Source: Welwitschia mirabilis (taxonomy: Eukaryota > Gnetophyta > Gnetopsida > Welwitschiales). Taken from it: 64,000 nt of DNA. Shown piece by piece: positions 37,400 to 48,172 of this stretch. The notes beneath the pieces were generated by a model that saw only the letters and a program-made list of their open reading frames with translations, was not told the origin of the DNA and did no database searches. Made by a program: the position numbers and the translations under genes. The DNA lies in assembly GCA_051453625.1 (NCBI GenBank), contig JBOZIK010000001.1, positions 263,237,357 to 263,301,356 of the forward strand, given 5' to 3'. Every line of letters begins with the position of its first letter. The stretch's first letter is position 1.

Positions 37400-38260
37400 A
37401 AGGACTAGTTAAAAAAATGAATATACTTAGAGAATTTTAGTATTAATTTACATTGTATTATCAAATTAAAGGAAATATTTTTAATTAATAATGTATATGA
37501 AATTAGACATAAGCCAATGTTTAAATTTCATAATCAATCTATAGTAGGTCATCCCTAAAGAAATAAAATATATCAAAATATTAAACAAAAATTTTGATGG
37601 CTAGAGATGAAAAACGATATAGAAAAATTTGTATTAAGTGTCTTAATTATCAACAAGTTAAAGCAAAACATAGAAATTTAGTAGGATTACTTTATCCTCA
37701 TAATATTCTAGAATATAAATAAGATGTGATTTATATAGAATTTATTGTAAAACTTCCAAAATCTTAAGGAGGTAATGACTCTATTATGGTAATAATCAAT
37801 TGATCAACTAAGTTAGCACATTTTATTCTAGTATAATCTACTTATAATGCTAAGGATATAGCTAAAATATATATTTAAAATGTTGTTTAGTTGCATAATG
37901 TAACTTGAGTAATTATATTTAATAAAGATTCAAAATTTACTTCTAATTTTTTGCAAGAAATACAAATGGGTTTAGGAACCTAGTTAAAAATGAGAACTAC
38001 ATTTCACTCTCAAATAGATGGTCAAGCAGAAAGAGTTAATCAAATTTTGGAAGATATTTTTAAGGCATGTTCTTTATATAATCCTAAGAGTTGAAAAGGT
38101 AACCTACCATTGGTAGAATTTTGATATAATAAGAAGTATCAAAGTTTAATTCAAATGGGTTCATTTGAAGCTTTATATCGTAGGAAGTGTAGATCCTAAA
38201 GAAAAATTGATGATAGAACTAGAAATATTACCAGAAATGGAAAGGGAAATGAGAAATATT
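37400..38260 (+). pseudogene. pol-IN: G1 decayed integrase
   Basis: The zinc-binding N-terminus is readable around 37,510-37,690 (SIVGHP, then KFWWLEMKNDIEKF). A one-base shift near 37,630 precedes KCLNYQQVKAKH, where the last Cys of CxxC is Tyr. In the catalytic core the first Asp region reads IEFIVKLP in place of MDF--LP. The second reads IIFNKDSKFTS at about 37,912, Asp to Asn at 37,921-37,923. The Glu of QIDGQAERVNQILED is kept at 38,029-38,031. The region ends FEALYRRKCRS, the chromovirus signature. It would have joined element DNA to the chromosome. Confidence 0.85.
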
Positions 38261-38760
38261 AAAAATAGACTTTAAGAATTAGCAAATAGATAAAAGATAA
38301 GTGTAGACTTTCAAAGAAGAAATATTGAGTTTAAAATAGGTGATCATGTATTTCTTAAAGTGTCACCAATGAAATTATAATGAGAGGAGTTAAGAAAATC
38401 TAAATTATCTTCTTAATTCATTAGACTATTTAAAATATTAGAAAGAAATAAACTTGTTACATACAAGCTTACTATACCCCCTTGATTATTACACATGCAT
38501 GATGTTTTTCATATGAGTATGCTAAGAAAGTATATTGTAGATACTTCTCATGTGTTAAATTGGTCTCATATTTAGATGGAATAATATTGTTCAACTATAG
38601 ATAATCCAAACATAGTACTAAACCAATGAACTATTAATTTATAAAACAAGAATATCCATCAAGTAAAGATAAAGTGAAGTAATCATAGTTTTAATAAAGC
38701 TACTTAGAAACTATAAAAACAATGAAAAATTAATGCCTAAATCTTTTTAAACTTCATGAT
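38260..38760 (+). pseudogene. G1 integrase tail and chromodomain remnant
   Basis: HVFLKVSP-like and MLRKYI-like blocks (about 38,345-38,540) and TSHVLNWSHI near 38,548 correspond to the GDHVFLKVSP...VFHVSMLRKYV..PSHVL tail of plant chromoviruses. At 38,628-38,730 a frame with stops reads NKNIHQVKIK then SNHSFNKAT, in the place of the chromodomain (NKEIPLVKVLW-NH--EEATWE). The domain would target insertion to modified histones. Aromatic cage residues are not recoverable. Confidence 0.55.
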
Positions 38761-38819
38761 ATGTAGTTAGGTGTTTTTAATCTTTTTATGTATCTTGATT
38801 CCTAGGAGTAAATCAGTCT

Positions 38820-38832
38820 AAGTGGGGGAGAA
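38820..38832 (+). other. G1 polypurine tract
   Basis: AAGTGGGGGAGAA lies directly before the 3' LTR start TGTTACATCCC, the usual plus-strand primer. Confidence 0.85.
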
Positions 38833-40624
38833 TGTTACATCCCATATTTTGTAAACTTTATTTACTTGAATAAAAAGTATATAAAGATTTCATTCAAATG
38901 AATAGTTATTCTTACTTAAGTTTCTTATTAAATAAGATATCATTTTAAAATTAATCTTAGTTTTTAATCTTTATAATTTATCATGAAAATGACAAAAATT
39001 ATATTAAATGGTTTTATGATAAAATCTATCCATACATTTAAAATTGCATAATTCCATTACATAAGGAATTCAAATCAACATGATAAAATTAAGAAATTAA
39101 AAGTTTTAAGAGGACATAATAATATATTTTATATCTTATTTACTCACTAAAATTATTGGTAAATGTAATAGATGTATTATATTATGAATAACTATTTTCT
39201 TCCTTTTGTTATAAGACTGATATATTTTATGCATTTTGAAATAAAGGAGCATTTAAACAAGTAAGTGTGCTCTTACTTAAAACCAAGAATGATAAATGAT
39301 TAGGTTTACTCTACCATAACATTTTTGTTCTTGAGATGTGTAAAGGCAGTTTGTTGATAGCATACGCATTGCTTTATTCATTAGAATTGAAGAGTTTATA
39401 TTATTATGCCATATGCAATTTTTGAGATTTGTGCATTTTTTTTGATGCATGTCTTAGATAAATTAAACTTACTTATGAGCCTATGAAGGATTAAAAAGAG
39501 CTAGCATGAGGAAATGNNNNNNNNNNNNNNNNNNNNNNNNNNNNNNNNNNNNNNNNNNNNNNNNNNNNNNNNNNNNNNNNNNNNNNNNNNNNNNNNNNNN
39601 NNNNNNNNNNNNNNNNNNNNNNNNNNNNNNNNNNNNNNNNNNNNNNNNNNNNNNNNNNNNNNNNNNNNNNNNNNNNNNNNNNNNNNNNNNNNNNNNNNNN
39701 NNNNNNNNNNNNNNNNNNNNNNNNNNNNNNNNNNNNNNNNNNNNNNNNNNNNNNNNNNNNNNNNNNNNNNNNNNNNNNNNNNNNNNNNNNNNNNNNNNNN
39801 NNNNNNNNNNNNNNNNNNNNNNNNNNNNNNNNNNNNNNNNNNNNNNNNGATGTTATAGTGAGATATGAGATGTTTCTTGTACTTGTTGATAGAGGACTAG
39901 AAATGGATCATTATGACCAAGTAACTAGAGGTTTCTTTTTTAATAATATAATATTAGAAGTGCATTTAATCACTACTCTTCTATCCTACCCATGTATGAA
40001 CTTACTTAGACTTAATGCCTATATCCCTTAGCATCGATGGATCATGTTGCATCATTTTTAGATGCTTCAAGGAAGTGGGAATCATTTGTAAGCATGCATT
40101 CATCTTACATACTATCTGTTACTTATATTAGAGGTATATCAAGATGAAGTAAAAGCCTATGAAGCAGATCCTAGTTATGTTTGTATAGTTTAAAATCTGA
40201 AGTAGAACCAACTCAGGTCTAGAGAATGACTAGATATTGAATTGGAATGCCATTAATCAAAGTTATAACCTCGTATTATATTGGTTAGGTATTATCATTA
40301 AAATTTATCCATATATGCTAACAATAATTTTATGGCTTTTTAACTATACATAATATATCCTTTCTGTAATAAAAAACTAGAAAGAAATGAAAATTACAAA
40401 CTTATTACATCACTATTATTTATGAATCAAAATAACCTAGAAATTAATTATAGATAAATTTATAATATTAATATGTTTTATCTTTCTTAGAATATAGAAA
40501 TTCTAATAAAGGAGTAAGAAGAATTTGGTCCTAAGTTATATTGTATTTATTAGTAAAAATATTAAAAAAGAAAGGAAGACAGAAAAAAATGCTTAATTAG
40601 GATAAGAGTAAACAGGGTATCATA
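38833..40624 (+). repeat. G1 3' LTR with internal deletion
   Basis: It starts TGTTACATCCC and ends CAGGGTATCATA. Compared with S1 it lacks about 1.7 kb between the AAGTGACTAG-type site (S1 about 26,268) and the GAAGTGGATTTAATCA-type site (S1 about 24,590), joined here near 39,930. Positions 39,517-39,848 are undetermined. Confidence 0.8.
39517..39848. other. Assembly gap in G1 3' LTR
   Basis: 332 undetermined bases. By alignment with S1 the true content is nearer 650 bases, including the region that is also a gap in S1. Confidence 0.9.
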
Positions 40625-42278
40625 GATAGAATGAGCATGGAAAATCAAAAAATAAATCCTTAAATCTTCTGAACTACCTTTCTAAAAGAATACCCTTGAA
40701 ACATGTGTTAGCCTAGCTATTTAAAATATTTACTATTTTTTCTTATAATTTAAACCTTTGAGCTATTATTCAATGCAACTTCTAAGTAAATCACTAAGCT
40801 ATTCTTTTTAATTATTTCTATCTCTTCCTTTTTATTTTATATTACTATACTTAGTACTATTTCATATTTAAAAAGATATGTATTTTAAAGTTATATACTT
40901 ACCTAAAAAGTTATTGAAAGATAGAAATAAAAGTAGATACACTAATTTATTAATCTAAACTTGTAAAGATAGACTTACAAGAAAATATGGACTTTACAAA
41001 GTTATACAAGTACAAAATATTTTTGCTTACAAAAATGTATGTCATGTAATTAATAGTAAAACCTTGAAATATTTAATAAAATTAGAATTTATTGAACTTA
41101 ATTTTGAGAGATAAAACATTAGTTTAAAAATTTTTTATAACATTAGCTACTAATGAGCAACTTCATTTGTAGTTCCTAATCTTATAATTAAATATTTATG
41201 GTAAGAACTATGCATAATACAATTTTCAGTATGGTCTAGAATGAAGGGAGAAGGAGAGGATTTTAAAAAGACCTAAGAGTTTTTAATTAGAATCAAGAGA
41301 AAAATAACTCATACTTTTTAGGCTGAAAAGTATTCTATTTTTATGTTCTTTAAATAAGTATTTGGTAAAGTTTAAATTTTTAGTAATATAAAGATGCCTT
41401 GATTAAGATAGAGTTTACATCAATTTTTGCATATTTTTATTTAATCTTTCTAGCACTTTACTTCTATAACCTTGGAATCCTAATAGAGAGTTACCCCTTT
41501 GAAGTTTACATAGATGTTTGTCCTATACAGATTTTTAATGTTTCTATTTAATAAGCCTCAACATTAGCTCTAGTTCAGGGCCCAAGAAAAAGATCTCTAA
41601 GAATTTAAAAATTAAAAAACCTTGGGTATTTTTTAAAATTTTAAATTTTTATTTTGAAATTAGCAAATAAATGTTCTAAAAAACTTAGTACATCTTAAAT
41701 GTATTTATTTTTATGGGTGACAAGAGTAGAAAACAAATATGGAAAGTCTCTAAGTAAAACAACCAATCAAAAATAGCAAAGTTTGTAGAAACCAATGCAG
41801 ATTTTTGAAATTAAAAAGTTATAGTAATAAGAATAGGAAGCAATTAAAAAAGAGAAGGATAATACTAAATCATATCCAAATAGTATAACAAAAATATATA
41901 TTCTCAAGTTTGAACACTTCTTATTGATTTGCAAAGTTTACAAGCTAAAGAACTCCTTTGAGGAAAAGAGATAAAGACTCATATTTTACACCTTTTTATA
42001 AAGGAATGGTTAATGAGTATTACTTAAACAAGAATCCACTTTTCCTTTCTCAATTTCTTCTTTCTCACACTTAGACATTAGGCAAAGAAATTTAAATATT
42101 TCTTAAATTAAAAGAAATTAAATAATAAATGAAGCTAAAAGTTTTTAACTTAACAATTTCTATAAGTAATTAAATTCACATAGAAAATAACTACAAGGTC
42201 ATCTCATTAACCTTAATTTTTTGGAATTATTTTAAGTAAATAAAATTATTATTGGGTCTTATAAGTATGGATGTGACA
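40625..42278 (-). mobile_element. S2 solo LTR, right part
   Basis: This continues S2 after the G1 target duplicate and ends GTATGGATGTGACA, just before the second CACTA (42,279-42,283). It is AT-rich and non-coding, with a purine-rich patch at 41,233-41,260. Nothing else is seen. Confidence 0.7.
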
Positions 42279-42622
42279 CACTACTCATGTGGTAAATGAG
42301 ATTATGTTAACATGATCCAAGACATAATGACCTAACAATTTTAAGGTTTACTCAATTAATGATAGATTACTAAATTAAAGACTTTACCATTATATGATTT
42401 AGGTTAATGTTTTGAAGTTGGTTTTCATTCTTACTTTTTCCATCAAAATTCTTCCATAATAGTCTTAATTACAATTTTTTTTTATATTTCTTGTAAGTTT
42501 AAAGAAGCTTTGTATTGTTTTTATTTAGTTTTTTACCTTGAGTTATCCCTATGACTGAACAATATTAGGACTTTGTTATAACTTGAGTATTAATTAACTT
42601 TTATAAAAGTTGAGCTCAAATA
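42279..42622 (+). repeat. LTR-C of array T, right part
   Basis: CACTACTCATGTGGTAAATG continues LTR-C exactly where 28,526 stopped. It matches LTR-A at 10,626 onward (CACTACTCATGTAGTAAATG) and follows LTR-B to the end, CTCAAATA near 42,622. No primer site follows, as expected for the last LTR of an array. Confidence 0.75.
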
Positions 42623-44199
42623 AATAAAATAGACATAAATAAAGTGGAAGAGACTATAATTCTCACTCTAAATCTTTAAATCCTTGTAAATAAAAAATCA
42701 CCCCTCTTTTTTCCTTTTAAATATTTTAATGATGTATCTTAGTATCATTTAATATTTTATGCATGTTTCTACATTTTTTATGCATGAATTTTCTTTTTAG
42801 TCTATTTATCTTATGCCTTTCTTTATCTCATTCCTTTTTTTGGATCATGCACTACACATTAATGCATAATATTTTATTAGACTTTGTTTAATTTTCTAAT
42901 TTTTTATTCTCCCTCATATCATTAATAAATTAATTTAAATGTTTCATTTTGAAAAGGACTCCTACACTATTCATAAAATATTTTTATAATTTTTGAACTC
43001 AATTTAATAATTTTAAATCTTATAAGATTATACCTCTAACTTTTATAATCTTGATTTTATGTTAATTATTTCTTAAAGGGATCTATTTTTTAAGTTTTTC
43101 ATTTTGCAATTTAATGTTATACTACATTTTTCAAAATATATCATTAGATTTAATGATCCATTATTTTAAAATGTAAATTTCTCTAATTTGTTTCATGTCA
43201 TTACAAAAATGTTCAAGTCAAATTTTTCATTATTATATGTGTTTTCCAAATGACTTACATAAAGATATTTATAAGTACTATGAATATAAGAGTCTCATGA
43301 TAATACTGATACTTACTCTATTAATTACATTAGAAGTTTCTTAACATCATTTATAGTCATTTCTCTTTTCAAGATAAAGAATAAAAATTAAATGTGAATA
43401 ATCATTCATTCATTCCTTGTATCATCTTTCAACTTCCATAATAATGTCGATATGCTAGAAAATAACTAAAGAAATAAGAAGAGATCTAAATACCCTAGGG
43501 ACTTTATAAGTGTTCAAGATTTATAATGAACCAAAAAAACTACATTTTTCTTTGAGGAAAAAAATGGAAGATAAACTATCATGCATTTTTTTTTCTCCTT
43601 ATCAAGATATTATAAGAATAATATCAAGTTTGCAATATTGAAATGGCAATAATGGTTTTACTATACTAGATCTAAATTAAAATTAAAGATAACATCATTC
43701 CTTCACAAGGGTAAATAAATGATGCTAAATATATAATGGTTAGTTTTCATATAACATTTATATAAATAAAATATTTAAGGTGAAATTTAATGTTATAAAA
43801 GTTACATGTGTTTGATTCAATCATAATAGAGAGTAACCAAAATGTTATATATACTCTCTAATTTTTTGGTTAAAAAACTTAAGAATTAAAATTACAATAA
43901 AAAAGACATAATAGTATTACTATATTATTATGATATCTCTTTAAAGATCTCTAGCTTATAATGAATTTCACGTGCTTTAACAATTCATGCTTCTATTGGT
44001 ATCTAAAATATTATAATAATTACATGGTGGTTATAATTTATTTTAACCATAAATAATGACTAATATAAAAAAAAGGTATCTTATCAAATATGATATTCAA
44101 TAATAAGAAAATAAATGAGAAATAGAAATACATAAATAAACATTAATAACAATGAAAAGAATTGAGGATATAGATCACCATTATTGCAAACCAAATTGG
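42623..44199. other. Unassigned AT-rich spacer
   Basis: No coding motif, LTR end or repeat unit can be assigned. A 9-base inverted repeat (TAGAGAGTA at 43,827-43,835, TACTCTCTA at 43,852-43,860) could form a hairpin. The region may be target DNA older than all the insertions, or an element too decayed to read. Confidence 0.6.
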
Positions 44200-45198
44200 T
44201 GATATTTAACATCATGTTTGAAGTATGTTTTTAGGTTATTCTAATAGGTTTAATGCTTATATGAACCACTTTTGATGACAAAGATCAAAGATAAAGAATT
44301 AATAATAATTTGAATTAAAATGGAGTAATTATGAAGAACTTGAGAAAGAAATGCCAAGAGGATGTTATGTAAATAAAATATTATACTAAGAAGATTAACA
44401 AGTGTGGGGAGATGAAAAGTCAAAAGTTATTAAGAAGGCATGAGAAAGACAAGAATTCATGAGAAGATATAAATAATATAATACAAACTCCACTAATTAT
44501 GTAATCATTATTATCATCATACTTAATTAGTTATGAATATTCAATAATTCCAATAGCTATCTCAAATACTGTAAAAACTCCCTTAGGTCTCCATTTATTA
44601 ATCTTGATTGCATTGATTGTTCTTATGATGCTTGAAGAGTGACTAAGTAAAGAACTCATTATACGATTTGCAGAATTTTTTTTTTTTTTTTTGTTTTTGA
44701 TGTTGGAGAGTGTATTCTTTATTGAGGAGTTATTACTTTGTACATGAAGATGGATGATTTTAATTAATAAAATATTAGTTAAAGCATCCATTTTTAAAAT
44801 CTCTTTTTATCTTCCTTATAGGTTATGTCATTATAATTAAGTGATAGGTATCGATAAGTTGATATAGATTATGAGGTTCATCTTGAATTATAATAAGTTG
44901 GCAAACCAATTAGAACTTTCCTTTAGGTTGCATTACATTTTTTACATTTTGCATTCATTTTGCATCTTTGCATTTCTTCTGTGTCATATTCAAATTCTGA
45001 ATATTAGATTAGCAATCCAATTTATTTTAGAAATCTTCTTAACTTTATTTTTGAATTCTCTCTCTAGAGTATAACAAATTGATTAAATCCCATATATTAG
45101 TTTGTTTTGTATGAATATTATTTAAGGTTTATAGGTATAAAGATAAAAGCTTTGTTTAAAAGAAATATAAGATTCATCACACGATTCACACTTTAACA
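44200..45198 (+). repeat. E1 5' LTR
   Basis: 999 bases from TGATATTTAACATC to CACTTTAACA, ending three bases before an Asp-type primer site. Start and 3' half match the L1 LTR (2,688 and 10,160-10,350). It includes TATAAATA near 44,469, a possible promoter box, and a T16 run near 44,676. Confidence 0.7.
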
Positions 45199-45201
45199 AA
45201 T

Positions 45202-45219
45202 TGGCATCATTACCAGGGA
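45202..45219 (+). other. E1 primer binding site, tRNA-Asp type
   Basis: TGGCATCATTACCAGGGA differs from TGGCGCCGTTGCCGGGGA by four or five transitions, most of them at former CG positions. It is followed by GAACTCAAGGAAGCTAGA, also typical of Athila/Tat elements. Confidence 0.85.
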
Positions 45220-46560
45220 AGAACTCAAGGAAGCTAGAAGATTCAATCTCATTGAATAGGTAATCAATTTGATTTCAAGTTATCTAGTGTTATATGTGTA
45301 TATATAATGTTTTCTTTTTCTAAATTAGTTTACACTTTTTCATTTCTAATTGAGATTGTTTTTTGATTTCTGTTATTTATTTTTATTTCTATAATTTTTT
45401 AAAAAGTTTTACATAAGTTTTAGAGTTACAAATTTTCTTTCTTTTATTTTTTGATCTTTACTTTTTCCATTTTTCTTATCTTTTTACTTCCTATAGGTTC
45501 TTTTTTAAAGTTTTCTATAAATTTTTATCTTTTTAATTTCTATAAGTTTTTTTAAAAGTTTTTACTCTTTTTAATTTATTTAAGTTTTTTTATAAGTTTT
45601 TATTTTTTTGAATTTGTTTTTGTTTTTCCTCTTTAATTTCTTTAAGTTTTTGTCTTTTTAATTTCTTTAAGCTTTCGTCTTTTTAATTTCTATAAGTTTT
45701 TAACTTTGTGCTCTTTTAGTTTCTTTACATTGTTACCAATTTTATTTCTTTAATTTTTGGTCTTTTTAATTTTTTTAAGTTTTTGCCTTTTTAATTTCTA
45801 TAATTTTTTGTGTTTTTAATTTCTATAAATTTTCATTTTTTATTTTTGTAAGGTTTTTTCCTTTTAATTTCTGTAAGTTTTGAATATTTTCATCTTTTTA
45901 ATTATTTAAGTTTTTATATTTTTAGTTTCTTTATGTTTTTACCTTTTCAAATTTTAAAGTTTTTATCTTTTTAGTTTCTATAAGTTTTTATCTTTTTAGC
46001 TTCTATAAGTTTATATGTCTCTTTACTTTGTGTAAGTTTATAAATTTTCACATTTTTAGTTTTTTAATGTTTTTGTCTTTTTTATTTTCTTAACTTTTTG
46101 AATTTTTTAATTTCTATAATTTTTTTAAATTTTGATCTTTTTAATTTTTATAAGTTTTCATCTTTTTTATTTCTATAAGTTTTCATCATTTTAACCTCTG
46201 TAAGTCTCTATTCTTTTAATTTTTGTAAGTTTTTTAAGTTTTTGTCTTTTCAATTTTTGTAAGTTTTTAGTTTTCATCTTTTTAGTTTTTGTAGGTTTTT
46301 GTCTTTTTAATTTTTATGAGTCTTTAATTTTTATAATTTTTCATCTTTTTAATTTTTTAAAGTTTTTTAAATTATTATCTTTTTAATTTCTGTGAGTTTT
46401 TTAAGTTTTTATCTTTTTAAATTTTTGTAACTTTTTATGTTTTTAAATTTTTATAAGTTTTCATCTTTTTATGTTACTGTTAGTTTTTTATTTTTTAACT
46501 TTGTTTTGATTTTAGTTAGTTTTCTTCATTTACTTTCATTTTAATTTTTGTGAGATCTTT
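45220..46560 (+). repeat. E1 leader with long T-rich tandem repeat
   Basis: From about 45,390 to 46,500 the plus strand is a degenerate tandem array of short units (about 20-27 bases), with consensus near AAGTTTTTATCTTTTTAATTTCT. Several dozen units can be followed, with variants GTCTTTTT, CATCTTTTT and TTCTGT. The strand is strongly T-rich and A-poor. It lies in the untranslated leader between primer site and gag. Confidence 0.75.
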
Positions 46561-47760
46561 TTTTTCTCAAGTGGTTGTTAGTGTGTAAATTTGATTATAA
46601 TTATTTTAGGCATCTTATTTTACACTTAGCTTAATCCTTAAAATTATAATTTATCTTATAGTTTTGGTTAACTGGTAAAATTGGTCTTCACCTTGTGATT
46701 ATCTAAAAAGAGAGGAAACTTAAAGTATGTAGATAATAATAAAAGACATGTTGAGAAATATTTACAGAGAGAGGGTGAACAATACTAAATGATGTTAACA
46801 TTAGGAATTGGGCTCTTTCTCTTTTTAGCCTTCTTATTTTTTTCCTTATTGTTTTCAAGATTTATGGAGAAATGAAAATGAGGATTTTTAACATTTTAGA
46901 AATTACACTTCATTTATAGAAACTTCCTATAATCATTTTAGCAAATCCTAATCATGTCCCATGATCATTCATCTCTCATGAATTACTATGATGAAGAGAC
47001 ATGTTCCATGAATTATAATGAAGAAGAAGATAGCTCACTTCATCAGTTCATGAGAAAAAATAAAGGAAGAAATAAATAAAGAAATTTTTAAAAAAAAGCA
47101 AGAAAATCAAACAAAAAGCCTATAAAATCTAATTGGGATCCTTCAATAAATAATATTATAGAATCAACTATCTCAAGTTTTTTTTACAATAAAACATTCT
47201 CAAACTTATCCTACTCTTAATAGTACATTACACCTTGAGAAGGATGAGACCAAGTTAGGAATAAGTAGCAATAATTCTTGGTTTAAAATAAAAAATGAAG
47301 TTTTAAATCAAATTCTAGCATCCCACCCATTAGGAGATGGCCAAAATGAGGATAATGAGTATTCAACTAAATTATTAAATAACAAGGATGTGGATGATAA
47401 TCTATTAGGCTATAATATCCCTGTTAATGTACTATTAAAATATTAAGATGAGATAGAGAAAATAGTTCATAAAGAATCTAAAATTTTTTTAATCTATGAT
47501 GAACATAATGATTACATTTCTCTTTTAATGAATCTAATAGCTTGGAAAATAATGACCTATAACAACATAATAAAGAAAAGAAGGATAAGAAAGATGATGA
47601 TGAGTGCATTTTTCTTTATGATATCTTTGATAAATTCAACAACTTAGAGAATGAGAAGAATACTTAATAGGAGAAGAAATATATAGTTAAAGTTAATGAT
47701 GAAGAAAGTGAAAAATAAGTCCAACAAAGTAATAATGGAGATAATAATGAAAAAAGAAAA
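46561..47760 (+). pseudogene. E1 decayed gag-like region
   Basis: From about 46,950 one frame begins near MSHDHSSLMNYYDEETCSMN and continues with acidic and then Lys/Arg-rich segments, and the 47,340-47,720 part recurs at 240-550 of the window. I do not recognise a specific domain. Position after the primer site and leader makes gag or a pre-gag ORF likely. Stops appear every 20-60 codons. It is cut at 47,760 by the LTR of G2; the rest of E1 is not in the window. Confidence 0.45.
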
Positions 47761-48154
47761 TGTAATATTTCATTTTACTATTTTTAGATTACTTTGCATA
47801 AAAAGAAACAATGAAAATAGCATGCCAAGATCTATAGTAAAATAAATCTTTTATTATTGATAGCAGAAAATTACATTCCTCATCATTAGCAAATATCCTT
47901 AGACTAGTGGTTGTAGGTAGAGATGTGGACTATGATCTTAGTTTCCCTTCTAGAACCCTTGGGGATCAACTAAGATTATCATCGATTACATCCACCGAGT
48001 CTCTCCATTCCCACATAATACCATAGGCTTATATTACATCATAAAGGGACACATTTTTTCATATTTATGTTACATCCATTCACATCTCTGTTAACTTTGC
48101 TTAATTAGTGCTTAACACACTTGATTATACAATTTGATGAATTGGAACACTACA
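47761..48154 (-). repeat. G2 3' LTR
   Basis: 394 bases with plus-strand ends TGTAATATTTC and GGAACACTACA, so on the minus strand it runs TGTAGTGTTCC to GAAATATTACA. The minus-strand purine tract adjoins it at the right. The 5' LTR lies beyond the window, so the target duplication cannot be tested. Confidence 0.65.
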
Positions 48155-48172
48155 TTTCCTCTCCCTTAGAAA
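48155..48172 (-). other. G2 polypurine tract
   Basis: The plus strand TTTCCTCTCCCTTAGAAA gives AAGGGAGAGGAAA on the minus strand, immediately before the LTR start TGTAGTG. Confidence 0.7.

Larger units (their letters stand above)
31083..40624 (+). mobile_element. G1, decayed Ty3/gypsy chromovirus
   Basis: G1 has a 5' LTR (31,083-34,903, broken by copia fragment C1), an initiator-Met primer site (34,907), a broken gag-pol with the order protease, reverse transcriptase, RNase H, integrase, chromodomain-like tail, a purine tract (38,820-38,832) and a 3' LTR (38,833-40,624). It lies inside solo LTR S2. The flanks are GGTAG (31,078-31,082) and GATAG (40,625-40,629), a 5-base duplication with one transition. 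The YGRKCRS-type integrase end and the chromodomain-like tail place it among plant chromoviruses, probably the Tekay/Del group. Dozens of stops and several catalytic-site changes mean it cannot encode working enzymes. Confidence 0.85.
10430..42622 (+). mobile_element. Array T: LTR-A, interior A, LTR-B, interior B, LTR-C
   Basis: Three related LTRs in the same direction separate two related interiors. LTR-A is about 10,430-10,970 (5'-truncated), LTR-B is 16,257-17,415, and LTR-C is 27,699-28,526 joined to 42,279-42,622. Removing S1, S2 and their duplicates leaves LTR-C about 1.17 kb long, close to the 1.16 kb of LTR-B. Interior copies match along their length, for example 12,745 with 19,180 and 14,300 with 21,930. 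LTR-int-LTR-int-LTR is the layout expected from unequal recombination between LTRs of one element. The family is Athila/Tat-like by its Asp-type primer sites and its gag-protease motifs. Neither interior contains reverse transcriptase, RNase H or integrase motifs. Confidence 0.65.

Noticed and set aside
43827-43860. 9-base inverted repeat as the core of a small inverted-repeat transposon
   Set aside because: No flanking duplication or longer terminal inverted repeat is visible. In DNA this AT-rich a 9-base stem with a 16-base loop is weak evidence.
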